From: Flavobacteriaceae bacterium
GTDB lineage: Bacteria; Bacteroidota; Bacteroidia; Flavobacteriales; Flavobacteriaceae
DNA: 64,000 nt
Assembly: GCA_028284005.1 (NCBI GenBank)
Contig: JANQSO010000007.1
Span: 558,001-622,000 of the forward strand
Direction of reading: 5' to 3'
Numbering within the stretch: the first letter of the stretch is position 1; every line of letters begins with the position of its first letter. Shown piece after piece: positions 45,696-55,307 of this stretch. Below the pieces are notes generated by a model. The model was given only the letters and a program-made list of their open reading frames with translations, was not told the origin of the DNA and ran no database searches. The position numbers and the translations under genes are program-made.

Positions 45696-48600
45696 TTAAT
45701 CGGTTCCTAATAAGATGAATCCCTTTATGGGGTCCAGACCACTATTTAACAATGTAACTATATAATAATACGTCCCTGTAGGTAATAAGCCTGAAGTTCC
45801 AATTGCGCTTGAAGGAGCAACTCCACTCCAATTGTCTGCATAGTTCTCAGCTTCAAAGACCCTTACTCCCCATCGATTGAACATTTGCACATGTACCGAA
45901 ATATCACAGGCAACATTTCTATCATTGTTCAATTTGTAATCGACCTCAAAAAAATCATTGTACCCATCGTCATTGGCGGTCACTAACTTTGAGATCTTTA
46001 CATCGTCTGCAGAAATAATACAGGGATCGGGAACACAATCGTCATTCAGCAGAATAGTAATGATGGTAGTCCATGCACAATTGTTTTCCGAATAGGTATA
46101 TGTAAATTCGTAGGTGCCTATATTGGTGTTTGAAGGATCGAAAATACTTCCCTCCAATAATTCCATATGATCTCCTTGCCATTCTCCATCCGTTTGATCA
46201 GTATTTGTTATAAAAACACTCAGGTCAATAGGGTCATCATCAATACAAAGTGTCGTAGACGTTGTATCCGATTCATTTGTGTTTCTTATGTATAGAGTTT
46301 GTGAAACGATACTTTGATTTCCACAATCATCCATCGCCATCCAATTTCGAATGATATCATAACTGAATTCATCATAAGTAATAATATCCTCACTATAATC
46401 CACAGTAATATCTACCGTACAATTATCTGTGAATAACAGATCAGACAAAGCCGGAATGTCTTCACATGTAATATATATTTCGGTATCAAATTCTGAAGCC
46501 AAAACAGGTGCTATATTGTCACCAACTATAATATTTTGATATACTTCTATGGAATTTCCACAGGCATCGGTAACACTGTAAGTTCGGGTAATGGTCTCGG
46601 GACAACTTAGATTGTCCGATACGTCTGAAACAAAAGCCACAACAGGGACCGAACAGTCATCGGCAGCATCAGTCACCACAGCAATGTCCGGAAGTGGAAC
46701 ATCATCAATACATTGTACATTGACCGCCACAGGATCACTTGCTGTCGGATCCATGTCATCACTTATTACAATGCTTTGATAGACTTCTATGGAATTGCCA
46801 CAGGCATCGGTAACACTATAGGTACGGGTAATGGTCTCGGGACAACTTAGATTGTCCGATACGTCTGAAACAAAGGCCACCGTAGGAACCGAACAGTTGT
46901 CAGCAGCATCGGTCACCACAGCAATGTCCGGAAGCGGAACATCATTGATACATTGTATATTGACGGCCACAGGATCACTGGCGGTAGGGTCAATATCATC
47001 CGTTATAGTGATTGTTTGTACATAATCTACGATGGTTACTCCACAGGCATCTGTAAAGTTCCAGGTATTGGTATAAGTACCAACATTTGGACAATTACCC
47101 ACTACAAAAGGGCCGGAAGTTTTATTAAGTATAAAAACACATTTGTCCGGTTCGGGTTCCAAAGCTTGAGCTGCCGCTAGACCTGCGGTATCTTCACAAC
47201 TCAAGGTCACGTCCAATGCTCCTGTTGGTGTTAACCAATTTACAACAGGTTGATCTATGACAACAGAATAAGGTAAGGCTACACAGGATGTAGGATCAGA
47301 TGTACTTGAGGTAATTACCGGATCCGGATTTTCCGCACCTATGTAAGAGGCCGTAAATTGTAGATCGAATGAAAGGTCGCAATCATCTTCCAAAAAATAG
47401 CACTCATCATTGATCTGTAATTCAAATTCGATATCGATTGGAGAGTCACCTATGTCTAAGATTCCATCCTCTATAACAAAATTGAGCAAGCCTGTAGGCA
47501 TATTGTATGTATAAGATACTCCTGTCGGTAAGTTGGTAATTGGTAATAAAGTTGCCTGAGGAGGTATTGTGGTAGTTATTTCAACATCTACTGCATTATC
47601 ATTTCCTGTATTTTCAATATTAAAATTGAATCCTAATATATCGCCGGGATTTGACGGATTGGTCCCGCTGGTTTGTGTGATTACCATTGGATTTAGATCG
47701 GGTTGATACACCTCAACAGCAAGGCCTAAAAGATATAACCCATATACTTCCTGGGTTGAAGTCAGTCGTAGTGTAGCACTCGTTTGATTATTCGTAATTA
47801 TCGTATTTGAAGGGTTATTCAATTGAAATACGGCAGCATCAAAGCCGAGCGTATTAGTACTGGCTGGATTTCGGTCTACATAATCTCCATTACCAACTGT
47901 TATTCTACTATTAAAAAAATTGGTAGCATTTCTTTGCGGAGCGGTAATATCTACAAAATTATTAGCAACATTCAATATTTGTAATCTGTCCCCGGTTAAG
48001 TTTCTGTCACCTTCCAGAACTCCCATTACAACATTTGCGTTCACATTTCCAACCGGAGTGGTTTGGAAACCATCAAATAGGATATCAAAATTATTGACAA
48101 AGCTAGAGACATGGGCATATCCATCAAAAATGGTAATATTCTTGGATGGCAGATCCGGGCTCTCATAAACAAAAACGATTTGCCAGCCTCCGGAAGTACC
48201 TACGCTCGAATGGCTTAACTGACCCTCTGCAGCTTCAACATTTGCTACTTGATACTTTCCATATTTATTGGGTAATGCCATTACTTCTGCCGTAATATCC
48301 TTCACACATATATAGGGATCGTTGCTAAAGTGTGTATCACGCCCTCTAAATATGACATCATCCGCTGTAATGGTAGTATAGCTTGTTTCGCCGGGGAGCA
48401 TAAGCTTTATATCGTCGAAGTTCCAATTGGGTTGATTATCATTTCCGTTGATTCTCTCCGTATCTGCAGCTGCCCAGTAAACAAATGCTTTAAAAACAGA
48501 AATACAGGAGGTAGTAGTACTCGGATTTACAAAATTAGCGCTACTCGAATTGAACGTAGTAGGGTCATTATCAATATCTACATAGACATTGTCACTAAAA

Positions 48601-48788
48601 TTATGATTATCATTATTTCCGTTATAATTTCCTGTGGCCGATCTGGAAAGCATATTATTGGCTATAGTAGTGAAGTCACCTTTCATAGATTCACTAAAAC
48701 GCACACTAAAAGGCTCTTGTACCTGTGCAGAAAACTGCCAGATAGTAAAACAAAGTAAAAAAAACAGGTATGTTGTTTTTTTATTCAC
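45696..48788 (-). CDS. Large surface adhesin with type-B T9SS C-terminal domain
   Basis: A 1030-residue exported protein (signal peptide MNKKTTYLFFLLCFTIWQFSAQ). Residues 30-370 look like a secreted glue-type domain, and DUF11-like repeats follow (about 370-500). Several HYR/Ig-like units (about 530-840) each end in ITRTYSVTDACGN or similar and share a CVxx/DCS cysteine pair. The C-terminal 95 residues (SKLVTANDDGYNDFFEVDY to GFILLGTD) are a gliding-motility-associated/type-B T9SS sorting domain. It should be secreted by T9SS and tethered with the help of the downstream PorP/SprF protein. A 240-bp near-identical tandem duplication lies inside the HYR region. Confidence 0.92.
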   Translation of the reverse strand: MNKKTTYLFFLLCFTIWQFSAQVQEPFSVRFSESMKGDFTTIANNMLSRSATGNYNGNNDNHNFSDNVYVDIDNDPTTFNSSSANFVNPSTTTSCISVFKAFVYWAAADTERINGNDNQPNWNFDDIKLMLPGETSYTTITADDVIFRGRDTHFSNDPYICVKDITAEVMALPNKYGKYQVANVEAAEGQLSHSSVGTSGGWQIVFVYESPDLPSKNITIFDGYAHVSSFVNNFDILFDGFQTTPVGNVNANVVMGVLEGDRNLTGDRLQILNVANNFVDITAPQRNATNFFNSRITVGNGDYVDRNPASTNTLGFDAAVFQLNNPSNTIITNNQTSATLRLTSTQEVYGLYLLGLAVEVYQPDLNPMVITQTSGTNPSNPGDILGFNFNIENTGNDNAVDVEITTTIPPQATLLPITNLPTGVSYTYNMPTGLLNFVIEDGILDIGDSPIDIEFELQINDECYFLEDDCDLSFDLQFTASYIGAENPDPVITSSTSDPTSCVALPYSVVIDQPVVNWLTPTGALDVTLSCEDTAGLAAAQALEPEPDKCVFILNKTSGPFVVGNCPNVGTYTNTWNFTDACGVTIVDYVQTITITDDIDPTASDPVAVNIQCINDVPLPDIAVVTDAADNCSVPTVAFVSDVSDNLSCPETITRTYSVTDACGNSIEVYQSIVISDDMDPTASDPVAVNVQCIDDVPLPDIAVVTDAADDCSVPVVAFVSDVSDNLSCPETITRTYSVTDACGNSIEVYQNIIVGDNIAPVLASEFDTEIYITCEDIPALSDLLFTDNCTVDITVDYSEDIITYDEFSYDIIRNWMAMDDCGNQSIVSQTLYIRNTNESDTTSTTLCIDDDPIDLSVFITNTDQTDGEWQGDHMELLEGSIFDPSNTNIGTYEFTYTYSENNCAWTTIITILLNDDCVPDPCIISADDVKISKLVTANDDGYNDFFEVDYKLNNDRNVACDISVHVQMFNRWGVRVFEAENYADNWSGVAPSSAIGTSGLLPTGTYYYIVTLLNSGLDPIKGFILLGTD
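46541..47020 (-). repeat. 240-bp tandem duplication within the adhesin gene
   Basis: Two copies of exactly 240 bp (80 codons), 46541-46780 and 46781-47020, are almost identical over the central part. The shared block runs from the cysteine-rich ITRTYSVTDACGN strand through DAADNCSVP and DVPLPDIAVV. Unit length is a whole number of codons, so recombination changes domain number without a frameshift. Confidence 0.85.
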
Positions 48789-49211
48789 TTTAAAAAAATT
48801 AGACGAAAACGCCTATATGCTCTAAATGAGATCGATACGTAGAGAGGTTAGATCAATCTGAAGACTTGAAACAAGTGTTTAAATTTCCAAACCATTTGCG
48901 GTATGCTTTTGTATTGACACATTGTTTTTCATATTGGGGGCTTTCGAAATACAGAAACAATATTACATTATTAATTCGATTAAAAGTATATAAATACGAT
49001 GAAACGCATTATATTTTAACATTTATTTTGCGTTTTTAACACTTTATGAATGAAAGTTGTTTTTTTAATGTTTAAAAACGTGGGAAATTTCGCACTTAAG
49101 TTATTGTCAATGAATTATTTACAATAGCAAAACACAGTATCAGGCACATAAAAGGATGTCCATTGTGACCAATATGATGAAAATTGTAGTAGTTTGAATT
49201 TTACTACGGTG
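48789..49211. other. Intergenic region between der and the adhesin gene
   Basis: A 423-bp very AT-rich region. A weak hairpin, GTAGTA/TACTAC (49186-49207), lies just after der on the minus strand and may serve as its terminator. A dyad AAACGC...GCGTTT (49002-49035) is weak. I found no clear TAnnTTTG box for the adhesin gene and no coding sequence. Confidence 0.5.
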
Positions 49212-50513
49212 CTATTTCTTCCTTATATAAATTGTCACAGGAACTCCTGTAAAATCAAAATTGTCCCGTAGCTTATTTTCAAGAAAACGTTTGTATGGTT
49301 CTTTTACATACTGGGGAAGGTTTGCAAAAAAGGCAAAACTAGGGTAAGGTGTTGGCAATTGTGTACAGAATTTAATCTTTACATATTTTCCTTTGTATTG
49401 TGGAGGCGGATACGCTTGTATGATAGGAAGCATGACATCGTTCAAGGCACTTGTCTTTATTTTTTTGCTTCTGTTCTCATACACTTCAACAGCAGTTTCT
49501 ATCGCTTTAAATATTCGTTGCTTGGTTAAAGCAGACATAAATACAATCGGTACATCCGTAAAAGGTTCGCATTGTTTGAGAATGTGTTTCTCAAACTCTT
49601 TAACACTATGGGTATCTTTTTCCACCAAATCCCATTTATTGGCCAGAATGACGACTCCTTTATTATTTCGGTGGGCTAACCAGAAAATATTTTGAACCTG
49701 CCCGTCGAATCCACGAGTGGCGTCAAAAACCAAAATAACCACATCACTATGTTCAATAGCGCGAACACTTCGCATTACCGAATAGAATTCCAGGTCTTCT
49801 TTTACCTTGCTTTTTTTACGTATTCCGGCAGTATCAACTAAATTGAATTCAAAACCAAACCGGTTATATTTTGTATCGATACTATCACGTGTTGTTCCGG
49901 CAATATCAGTTACTATATAACGGTCTTCTCCAATAAGTGCATTGATAAAAGATGATTTACCCGCATTAGGACGCCCTACTACCGCAAATCGCGGTAATTC
50001 GTCCTCTTCTTTTTCCGGTTTGTCCGGTAATACTTTTATAAGGTCATCCAGTAATTCTCCGGTTCCGCTACCATTAATACTTGAAAGATTATAGTATTTT
50101 TCAAATCCTAACGAATAAAATTCCACAGCATCATTAACACGGTTCGCACTATCAACTTTGTTGACTGCAAGAAATACCGGTTTTTGAGATCTGCGAAGCA
50201 ATTTTGCTACCTCTTCATCCATACCGGTTACTCCATTTTCAACATCTACCATAAATACAATGGCATCTGCTTCATCAATGGCAAGCTCTACCTGCTTATC
50301 TATTTCATGTTCGAAAACATCATCACTTCCCTTCACATAACCTCCCGTATCAATAAGTGAGAATTCTTTCCCATTCCAATCGGTTTTGCCATAGTGACGA
50401 TCACGTGTTACACCACTAACCGCATCCACAATAGCTTCCCTGCGCTGAATCAATCTATTAAAGAAAGTAGATTTACCCACATTAGGCCTTCCAACAATGG
50501 CAACAATACTCAT
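49212..50513 (-). CDS. der: Ribosome-assembly GTPase Der (EngA)
   Basis: A 433-residue protein with two tandem G domains. First: GRPNVGKST (residues 8-16), [11 protein letters not shown] and NKVDS. Second: [10 protein letters not shown] (about 181-190), [11 protein letters not shown] and NKWDLV. A C-terminal KH-like domain follows. It acts in 50S ribosomal subunit assembly. A -7 box TACTTTTG (minus strand, 50539-50532) lies about 20 bp before the start. Confidence 0.97.
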   Translation of the reverse strand: MSIVAIVGRPNVGKSTFFNRLIQRREAIVDAVSGVTRDRHYGKTDWNGKEFSLIDTGGYVKGSDDVFEHEIDKQVELAIDEADAIVFMVDVENGVTGMDEEVAKLLRRSQKPVFLAVNKVDSANRVNDAVEFYSLGFEKYYNLSSINGSGTGELLDDLIKVLPDKPEKEEDELPRFAVVGRPNAGKSSFINALIGEDRYIVTDIAGTTRDSIDTKYNRFGFEFNLVDTAGIRKKSKVKEDLEFYSVMRSVRAIEHSDVVILVFDATRGFDGQVQNIFWLAHRNNKGVVILANKWDLVEKDTHSVKEFEKHILKQCEPFTDVPIVFMSALTKQRIFKAIETAVEVYENRSKKIKTSALNDVMLPIIQAYPPPQYKGKYVKIKFCTQLPTPYPSFAFFANLPQYVKEPYKRFLENKLRDNFDFTGVPVTIYIRKK

Positions 50514-50620
50514 ATCCTAAATTTTACGGTGCAAAAGTAATTCTTTTTATGTGAAGGATAGCCGATGTTAGTTTTAGTTTATTTAAAAAAAAATTATTTA
50601 CTTGCCTGAAAAATAGAAAT

Positions 50621-51115
50621 ATGCACTTATCCAACGAGATCGTCTTACGTCCCCGCTTTAAGAAAAAACTACAACAAAGCAACGAAAGTGCATTGTCGGC
50701 CTTTGAAAATGCTAAGAAGCAAGAGTCCGATTATATTATTACAAGAGTGGACGATCATGTTTTTATTAAGATCCCAAAAGAGAAACAGCACTTTTGGTCT
50801 CCTCAACTTCATTTGGAAATTATGAAGATCAGCGAGACGGAAAGCGAATTGTTTGGCTTGTTTGGGCCCAATCCAACTGTATGGACATTATTCATGTTCC
50901 TGCACTTTGGGGTTGCAACGCTTTTTATTGGTTTTGGGGTATGGGCATATAGCAATCACTCCTTAGATAATCCATATAGTGTGCAATTGATTATTATGGG
51001 ATTACTTGTACTTATTTGGTTTGCTCTTTATTTTGCAGGAAAGATGGGAAAATCTGCCGGCAAAAAAGAGATGCACGAGCTATACGCTCTTATGAATAAG
51101 ATACTCGAAAATTAG
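50621..51115 (+). CDS. Two-helix membrane protein, function unknown
   Basis: A 164-residue protein with a hydrophilic N-terminal domain of about 80 residues (LRPRFKKKLQQSNESALSAFENAKK; DDHVFIKIPKEKQHFWSPQLHLEI). Two membrane helices follow, at about 88-108 (VWTLFMFLHFGVATLFIGFGVW) and 118-138 (VQLIIMGLLVLIWFALYFAG), and a short basic tail. It resembles widespread Flavobacteriaceae proteins of unknown role. The 3' end overlaps convergent era by 4 bp. Confidence 0.75.
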   Translation: MHLSNEIVLRPRFKKKLQQSNESALSAFENAKKQESDYIITRVDDHVFIKIPKEKQHFWSPQLHLEIMKISETESELFGLFGPNPTVWTLFMFLHFGVATLFIGFGVWAYSNHSLDNPYSVQLIIMGLLVLIWFALYFAGKMGKSAGKKEMHELYALMNKILEN

Positions 51116-51993
51116 TTATTATAGCCAAAACGCCTTAGTTGCTTAGTATCGCTTCGCCAATTCTTGTTCACTTTTACGTATAATTCTAAATGTACTTGTT
51201 TTCCGAAGAAATTTTCCAGATCCTTACGGGCTTCAATACCTACACGCTTTAAAGCAGCTCCTTTATGGCCAATAATAATTCCTTTTTGGGTTTCACGCTC
51301 TACCATGATCACACTGCGCATACGGATGATATTATCTTCTTCTAAAAATTCTTCGGTATCTATCTCTACCGCATAAGGAATCTCCTTTTTGTAATGCATC
51401 AATATCTTTTCACGAATGGTTTCGTTCACAAAAAATCGTTCAGGTTTATCTGTTAATTGATCCTTCGGGTAAAATGCAGGAGATTCCGGCAATAATTCTA
51501 TGATCCGGTTAAACACTTCAGCAACACCAAAGTCTTTAAGTGCCGAAATTGCAAATATCTCGGCATTGGGAACTTTTTCCTGCCACATCTGAAGTGCTTC
51601 CGCCAGCTTTTCTTCATTTCCCATATCAATTTTATTGATAAGTAGCAATACAGGGATTTTCGCATTGGTTATCTTTCTGAAAAATGCCTCATCTTTAAGG
51701 TCTTTTTCACCTAGTTCTACCAGGTACAATAGCACATCGGCATCTTCAAAGGCAGATTTCACAAAATCCATCATACTTTCCTGAAGCAGATACGCCGGTT
51801 TAATTATTCCGGGGGTATCACTTAAGATCACCTGAAAGTCATCACCGTTCACAATTCCCAGGATACGATGGCGGGTAGTTTGGGCTTTGGAAGTAATTAT
51901 GGACAATCGCTCTCCTACAAAGGCATTCATAAGTGTGCTCTTTCCAACATTTGGATTACCAATGATATTTACAAATCCGGCCTTGTGAGTCAT
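51112..51993 (-). CDS. era: GTPase Era
   Basis: A 293-residue GTPase for 16S rRNA maturation. The G domain has GNPNVGKSTLMN (residues 12-23), TTRHRI, DTPGIIKP and NKID; the C-terminal KH domain follows (about 205-290, with GHKGAALKRVGIEARKDLE). A -7 box TACCTTTG (minus strand, 52018-52011) lies about 18 bp upstream. Confidence 0.97.
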   Translation of the reverse strand: MTHKAGFVNIIGNPNVGKSTLMNAFVGERLSIITSKAQTTRHRILGIVNGDDFQVILSDTPGIIKPAYLLQESMMDFVKSAFEDADVLLYLVELGEKDLKDEAFFRKITNAKIPVLLLINKIDMGNEEKLAEALQMWQEKVPNAEIFAISALKDFGVAEVFNRIIELLPESPAFYPKDQLTDKPERFFVNETIREKILMHYKKEIPYAVEIDTEEFLEEDNIIRMRSVIMVERETQKGIIIGHKGAALKRVGIEARKDLENFFGKQVHLELYVKVNKNWRSDTKQLRRFGYNN

Positions 51994-52097
51994 TCGTTAT
52001 TATTTTTTGGCAAAGGTACTCTTTTGTTACAGATTGTTCATTGGTGTTTTTCTAATCATTTTACCAATCTTTCTACAGTAGGTTTCAGTGAAACATC

Positions 52098-52703
52098 TTA
52101 TTGGTGTGCCCAATTCTTTGGATCATCACTATCATTTGGAGAAAGTCCGATAATATCTCCCTCCGTATTTACGCCAAGTCCAACCACCATTCGGTTTACA
52201 TAGTTAAAATAACTGGTCACCTGATTAATCTCAAGAATTTCTCCTTCTGAAAAACCAGCAGAGAGTAATGCATTTATATCTTCTTTTGAAACACTGTCTA
52301 ATGCAACTGTAATCTGTTTCGCATATTTAACTCCCTCGTAATATTGCGTATCAAAAAATGCATCAAGAGCATCATTCTTAACTGCTTCCATGTATAAGCC
52401 TGCTTTCTCATCATCTTCAATAAGACGAGTAAATCCGGCAAAATGATGCGCTACACAATAGTCACAGTTGTTTAAATAACTTATATAAACCCCAATAGCC
52501 TCTAAATACCATTTGGGCAATGTATTATTTGAATTGTGTAATACGCTTTTGTATAGCGTCATGTGCCCAGTGAGTGTATGTGGCCGTAATGAATGAATAA
52601 GTAATACATTATCCACATTGTTATTTGGGCCTTTAACACGGTCGTATATTCGCTTCAGAAAACCGTTTGCATCCTGATAACTAATTGTTTTGATCCAGCT
52701 CAT
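52098..52703 (-). CDS. Carboxymuconolactone decarboxylase/AhpD-like peroxidase-related protein
   Basis: From ATG 52703 the protein has 201 residues. It has the CMD/AhpD helical fold with the redox motif NNCDYCVAHH (Cys-x-x-Cys-x-x-His) after an AIGVYISYLN helix. Such proteins are alkylhydroperoxidase-type or peroxidase-related enzymes; the substrate is unknown. An earlier TTG start would add MLIL and is less likely. Confidence 0.88.
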   Translation of the reverse strand: MSWIKTISYQDANGFLKRIYDRVKGPNNNVDNVLLIHSLRPHTLTGHMTLYKSVLHNSNNTLPKWYLEAIGVYISYLNNCDYCVAHHFAGFTRLIEDDEKAGLYMEAVKNDALDAFFDTQYYEGVKYAKQITVALDSVSKEDINALLSAGFSEGEILEINQVTSYFNYVNRMVVGLGVNTEGDIIGLSPNDSDDPKNWAHQ

Positions 52704-52800
52704 GAGTATTAGCAATTTTAAAAAGTAAGATGGCTAAAATTAGTACAAATAATGAATATCTAAAGACCCATTATTATTTCTAAAGGATTTATTGTTTTTT

Positions 52801-52808
52801 TAATTTTG
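52801..52808 (+). promoter_or_regulatory. -7 box upstream of the methyltransferase gene
   Basis: TAATTTTG matches TAnnTTTG exactly, 88 bp before the start at 52889. No -33 TTG at normal spacing. Confidence 0.5.
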
Positions 52809-52888
52809 TGTACCTTCGGCACAACAATTTATAGCACAAAATTCTAGCGCGTACAGCTTTAATTTGCACCATTTTAATACAGCACTAA

Positions 52889-53749
52889 ATGCGTAAAAAT
52901 AACCAATTAAGATCTCTCTGGTATAAACTGTCATCTAATCAAAGATATATAGTAAGAAGAATTTACTATTACCCTTATGACCTTTTTGATAAGCTCACAG
53001 GAAGGAGAAATAGATATGTACCACCCAGAGGTTATATCTATACCGGTTCGCCTTCTAATGCTGAAAAATATTTACAACAAGGAGTCCACCAGTTAGATAT
53101 ATTGAAAAATAATATTGACATTAAACCGGATGATTGTATTCTGGATATTGGTAGCGGTATAGGGAGAACGGCAATAGCATTAACTAAATATCTAAGCGAG
53201 AAAGGCGCCTACGAAGGGTTTGATGTTGTTGAAAAGGGTGTGAAATGGTGTAATTCTAAGATCAAATCTGATTTTTCCAATTTTAATTTCAAGTATGTCC
53301 CGCTCTTTAATGATCTATATAATGAATCCGGAAATAAAGCCAGTGAATTTATTTTCCCTTATGAAGATAATCACTTTGATAAAATTTTTTCGTTTTCGGT
53401 CTTCACTCATATGCAAATTGATGAAATCGAACATTATTTTGACGAAATAAAAAGAGTACTAAAACCCAATGGAATGTGCCTTTCTACATTTTTTTTGTAC
53501 GACAACGATATAGAAGACTACATTTCAAATAGAGAGATTTTCAACTTCCCTATTAAGAAAGATGAATACCGATTAATGAATGAAAACGTGAAGTCCGGAA
53601 ATATTGCTATTCACAAGACAAAATTGAATAAAATGTTGACCCAAAAGGGGCTTAAGTTAGATAGAATAATCGACGGGTTCTGGAAAGATAAAATAAGGGA
53701 TGACCAAAAAATTGAATACCAGGATATAGTTGTTTTTAAAAGACAATAA
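52889..53749 (+). CDS. Class I SAM-dependent methyltransferase
   Basis: A 286-residue methyltransferase. Motif I is ILDIGSGIGRTAIAL (about residues 85-99), the acidic motif II is EGFDVVEKGV, and later motifs are DKIFSFSVFTHM and IKRVLKPNGMCLSTF. The N-terminal 60 residues are basic (NQRYIVRRIYYYPYDLFDKL). The substrate is not predictable. The gene is followed 48 bp later by alkB on the same strand. Confidence 0.85.
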   Translation: MRKNNQLRSLWYKLSSNQRYIVRRIYYYPYDLFDKLTGRRNRYVPPRGYIYTGSPSNAEKYLQQGVHQLDILKNNIDIKPDDCILDIGSGIGRTAIALTKYLSEKGAYEGFDVVEKGVKWCNSKIKSDFSNFNFKYVPLFNDLYNESGNKASEFIFPYEDNHFDKIFSFSVFTHMQIDEIEHYFDEIKRVLKPNGMCLSTFFLYDNDIEDYISNREIFNFPIKKDEYRLMNENVKSGNIAIHKTKLNKMLTQKGLKLDRIIDGFWKDKIRDDQKIEYQDIVVFKRQ

Positions 53750-53797
53750 GAATCCTTCCCGGGTGCAACTCAAAATTGAATAGTTAAAAATTACGGA

Positions 53798-54403
53798 ATG
53801 GTAGACTTATTTAATTCCAACCCCATTTCAAACCTATTACCTTATGATGGCGAGGTAAATTACTATGGCCCAATTATCACACTCCAAAAATCACAGTATT
53901 ATTTTGAAAAGCTTTTGAATACCCTTGCGTGGAAAAATGATGAAGCAATTATTTTCGGAAAACGTATCATTACTAAACGTAAAGTTGCCTGGTATGGAAA
54001 TGCCGAATATACGTATACCTATTCCAAAACAACTAAAAAAGCTTTACCGTGGACACAAGAGCTATTGGAACTTAAAAATACCGTCGAACAAAAAACAGGT
54101 GAGACGTTTAATTCTTGTCTGGCGAACCTATATCATGATGGTACTGAAGGGATGGCATGGCACAGTGATGGTGAAAAAGACCTAAAAAAGAATGGAGCGA
54201 TCGGTTCATTGAGCCTTGGAGCAGTAAGAAAGTTTTCTTTTAAACACAAGAATACCAAGCTACCGGTATCTATTATTTTAGAGAAAGGTAGTTTATTAGT
54301 AATGAAAGGTGCAACACAAACGCATTGGTTGCACCGCTTGCCTCCAACCAAAAAGGTCAATACACCCAGAATTAATTTGACCTTCAGAACTATTATTGAA
54401 TAA
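53798..54403 (+). CDS. AlkB-like 2-oxoglutarate/Fe(II) dioxygenase
   Basis: A 201-residue dioxygenase of the AlkB fold. The iron ligands are His and Asp in MAWHSDGE and a distal His in THWLHRLPPT; the 2-oxoglutarate arginines are in PRINLTFR. FSFKHKNT and VMKGATQ are typical substrate-lid elements. AlkB proteins remove alkyl groups from DNA, RNA or protein. The stop directly abuts the stop of the convergent phosphatase gene. Confidence 0.92.
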   Translation: MVDLFNSNPISNLLPYDGEVNYYGPIITLQKSQYYFEKLLNTLAWKNDEAIIFGKRIITKRKVAWYGNAEYTYTYSKTTKKALPWTQELLELKNTVEQKTGETFNSCLANLYHDGTEGMAWHSDGEKDLKKNGAIGSLSLGAVRKFSFKHKNTKLPVSIILEKGSLLVMKGATQTHWLHRLPPTKKVNTPRINLTFRTIIE

Positions 54404-55288
54404 TTAGTCCCATTCCTTTTTGGCCGCTTCCAGGTCTTTCTTAAAATTAGAGTTTTTATACATCTGGACAAGCATCTCATGAGCAAGTACCCTCGCAGCC
54501 TCTTCATCACTTGGATAGTGAATTCCCATTATTTCTCTTGATTTGCCAATTTCATATGCTATATCCAGAAATTCACTTCTTTTGTCCGGAACTAATTCAC
54601 TCCAGACAAAGGCTTGTATATATGCCCAAAGTGTATGGCCACTCGCAAAAGAAGGGGTGGACATTTGAGCCATTGGCTTAAGGTCATCGTTTAATTGATA
54701 GGGCCTTGGCCTAAGTAAATGATATTTCACTGTAAACTCCATAATGCGAACATCCTTTGTTACTCCTTCCAGCAATTTTGTTGTCGCCGGATAGTTTTCC
54801 GAATTGCAGTAGTCTCCCATGACTTCTCTTCCTTCAAAGAACAGATGCTCCAAATTACTTTGATATCTGTGATGCTTCTTTACAAGACTTATATGTGGCC
54901 AATACCCTATAGGTGCCAATACATTGAACGCCCTGTCTTCCTGTTCGGCTGTCCTTTTGTTTTGCCATTCCAACAGAAATTCCAATTCGGCTTTTGTTTG
55001 ATCAGAGCTATTTGCCGGGGGCTTAACAGACAATTTTAATCTTTCCAGTTGTTCTATACTTAAATATTCCGGCGGAACCATTAAATAAACAAGCGAACCA
55101 CTATTGTATTTATTAGAAGGATATTCGATCTTATCTAGATCACTGCGCTCTAAATTTGGCTCGGAGCTAAGGTTTTGCAATAATTTATAATGATTTTTTA
55201 CAGGTTCTAGCGGATGAATGTCCTGAGCTGCGATCTTACACCCGTTTAATAATAGTACCAATATCAATATGCTTACATTTTTGATCAT
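54404..55288 (-). CDS. PAP2-type acid phosphatase lipoprotein
   Basis: A 294-residue lipoprotein (lipobox LLLNGC, Cys17). The class A acid phosphatase/PAP2 motifs are complete: KYHLLRPRP (K-x6-RP), PSFASGHTLWAY (PSGH) and KSREIMGIHYPSDEEAA (SRxxxxxHxxxD). It should release phosphate from organic phosphomonoesters outside the inner membrane. It lies 19 bp after the PLP enzyme, so the two are probably co-transcribed. Confidence 0.92.
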   Translation of the reverse strand: MIKNVSILILVLLLNGCKIAAQDIHPLEPVKNHYKLLQNLSSEPNLERSDLDKIEYPSNKYNSGSLVYLMVPPEYLSIEQLERLKLSVKPPANSSDQTKAELEFLLEWQNKRTAEQEDRAFNVLAPIGYWPHISLVKKHHRYQSNLEHLFFEGREVMGDYCNSENYPATTKLLEGVTKDVRIMEFTVKYHLLRPRPYQLNDDLKPMAQMSTPSFASGHTLWAYIQAFVWSELVPDKRSEFLDIAYEIGKSREIMGIHYPSDEEAARVLAHEMLVQMYKNSNFKKDLEAAKKEWD

Positions 55289-55307
55289 AATAGGATAGTT
55301 TTAGTTA

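Noticed and set aside
46541-47020. CRISPR-like repetition
   Set aside because: The repeat is in frame within HYR domains, 240 bp long and present in two copies; it is a protein-domain duplication.
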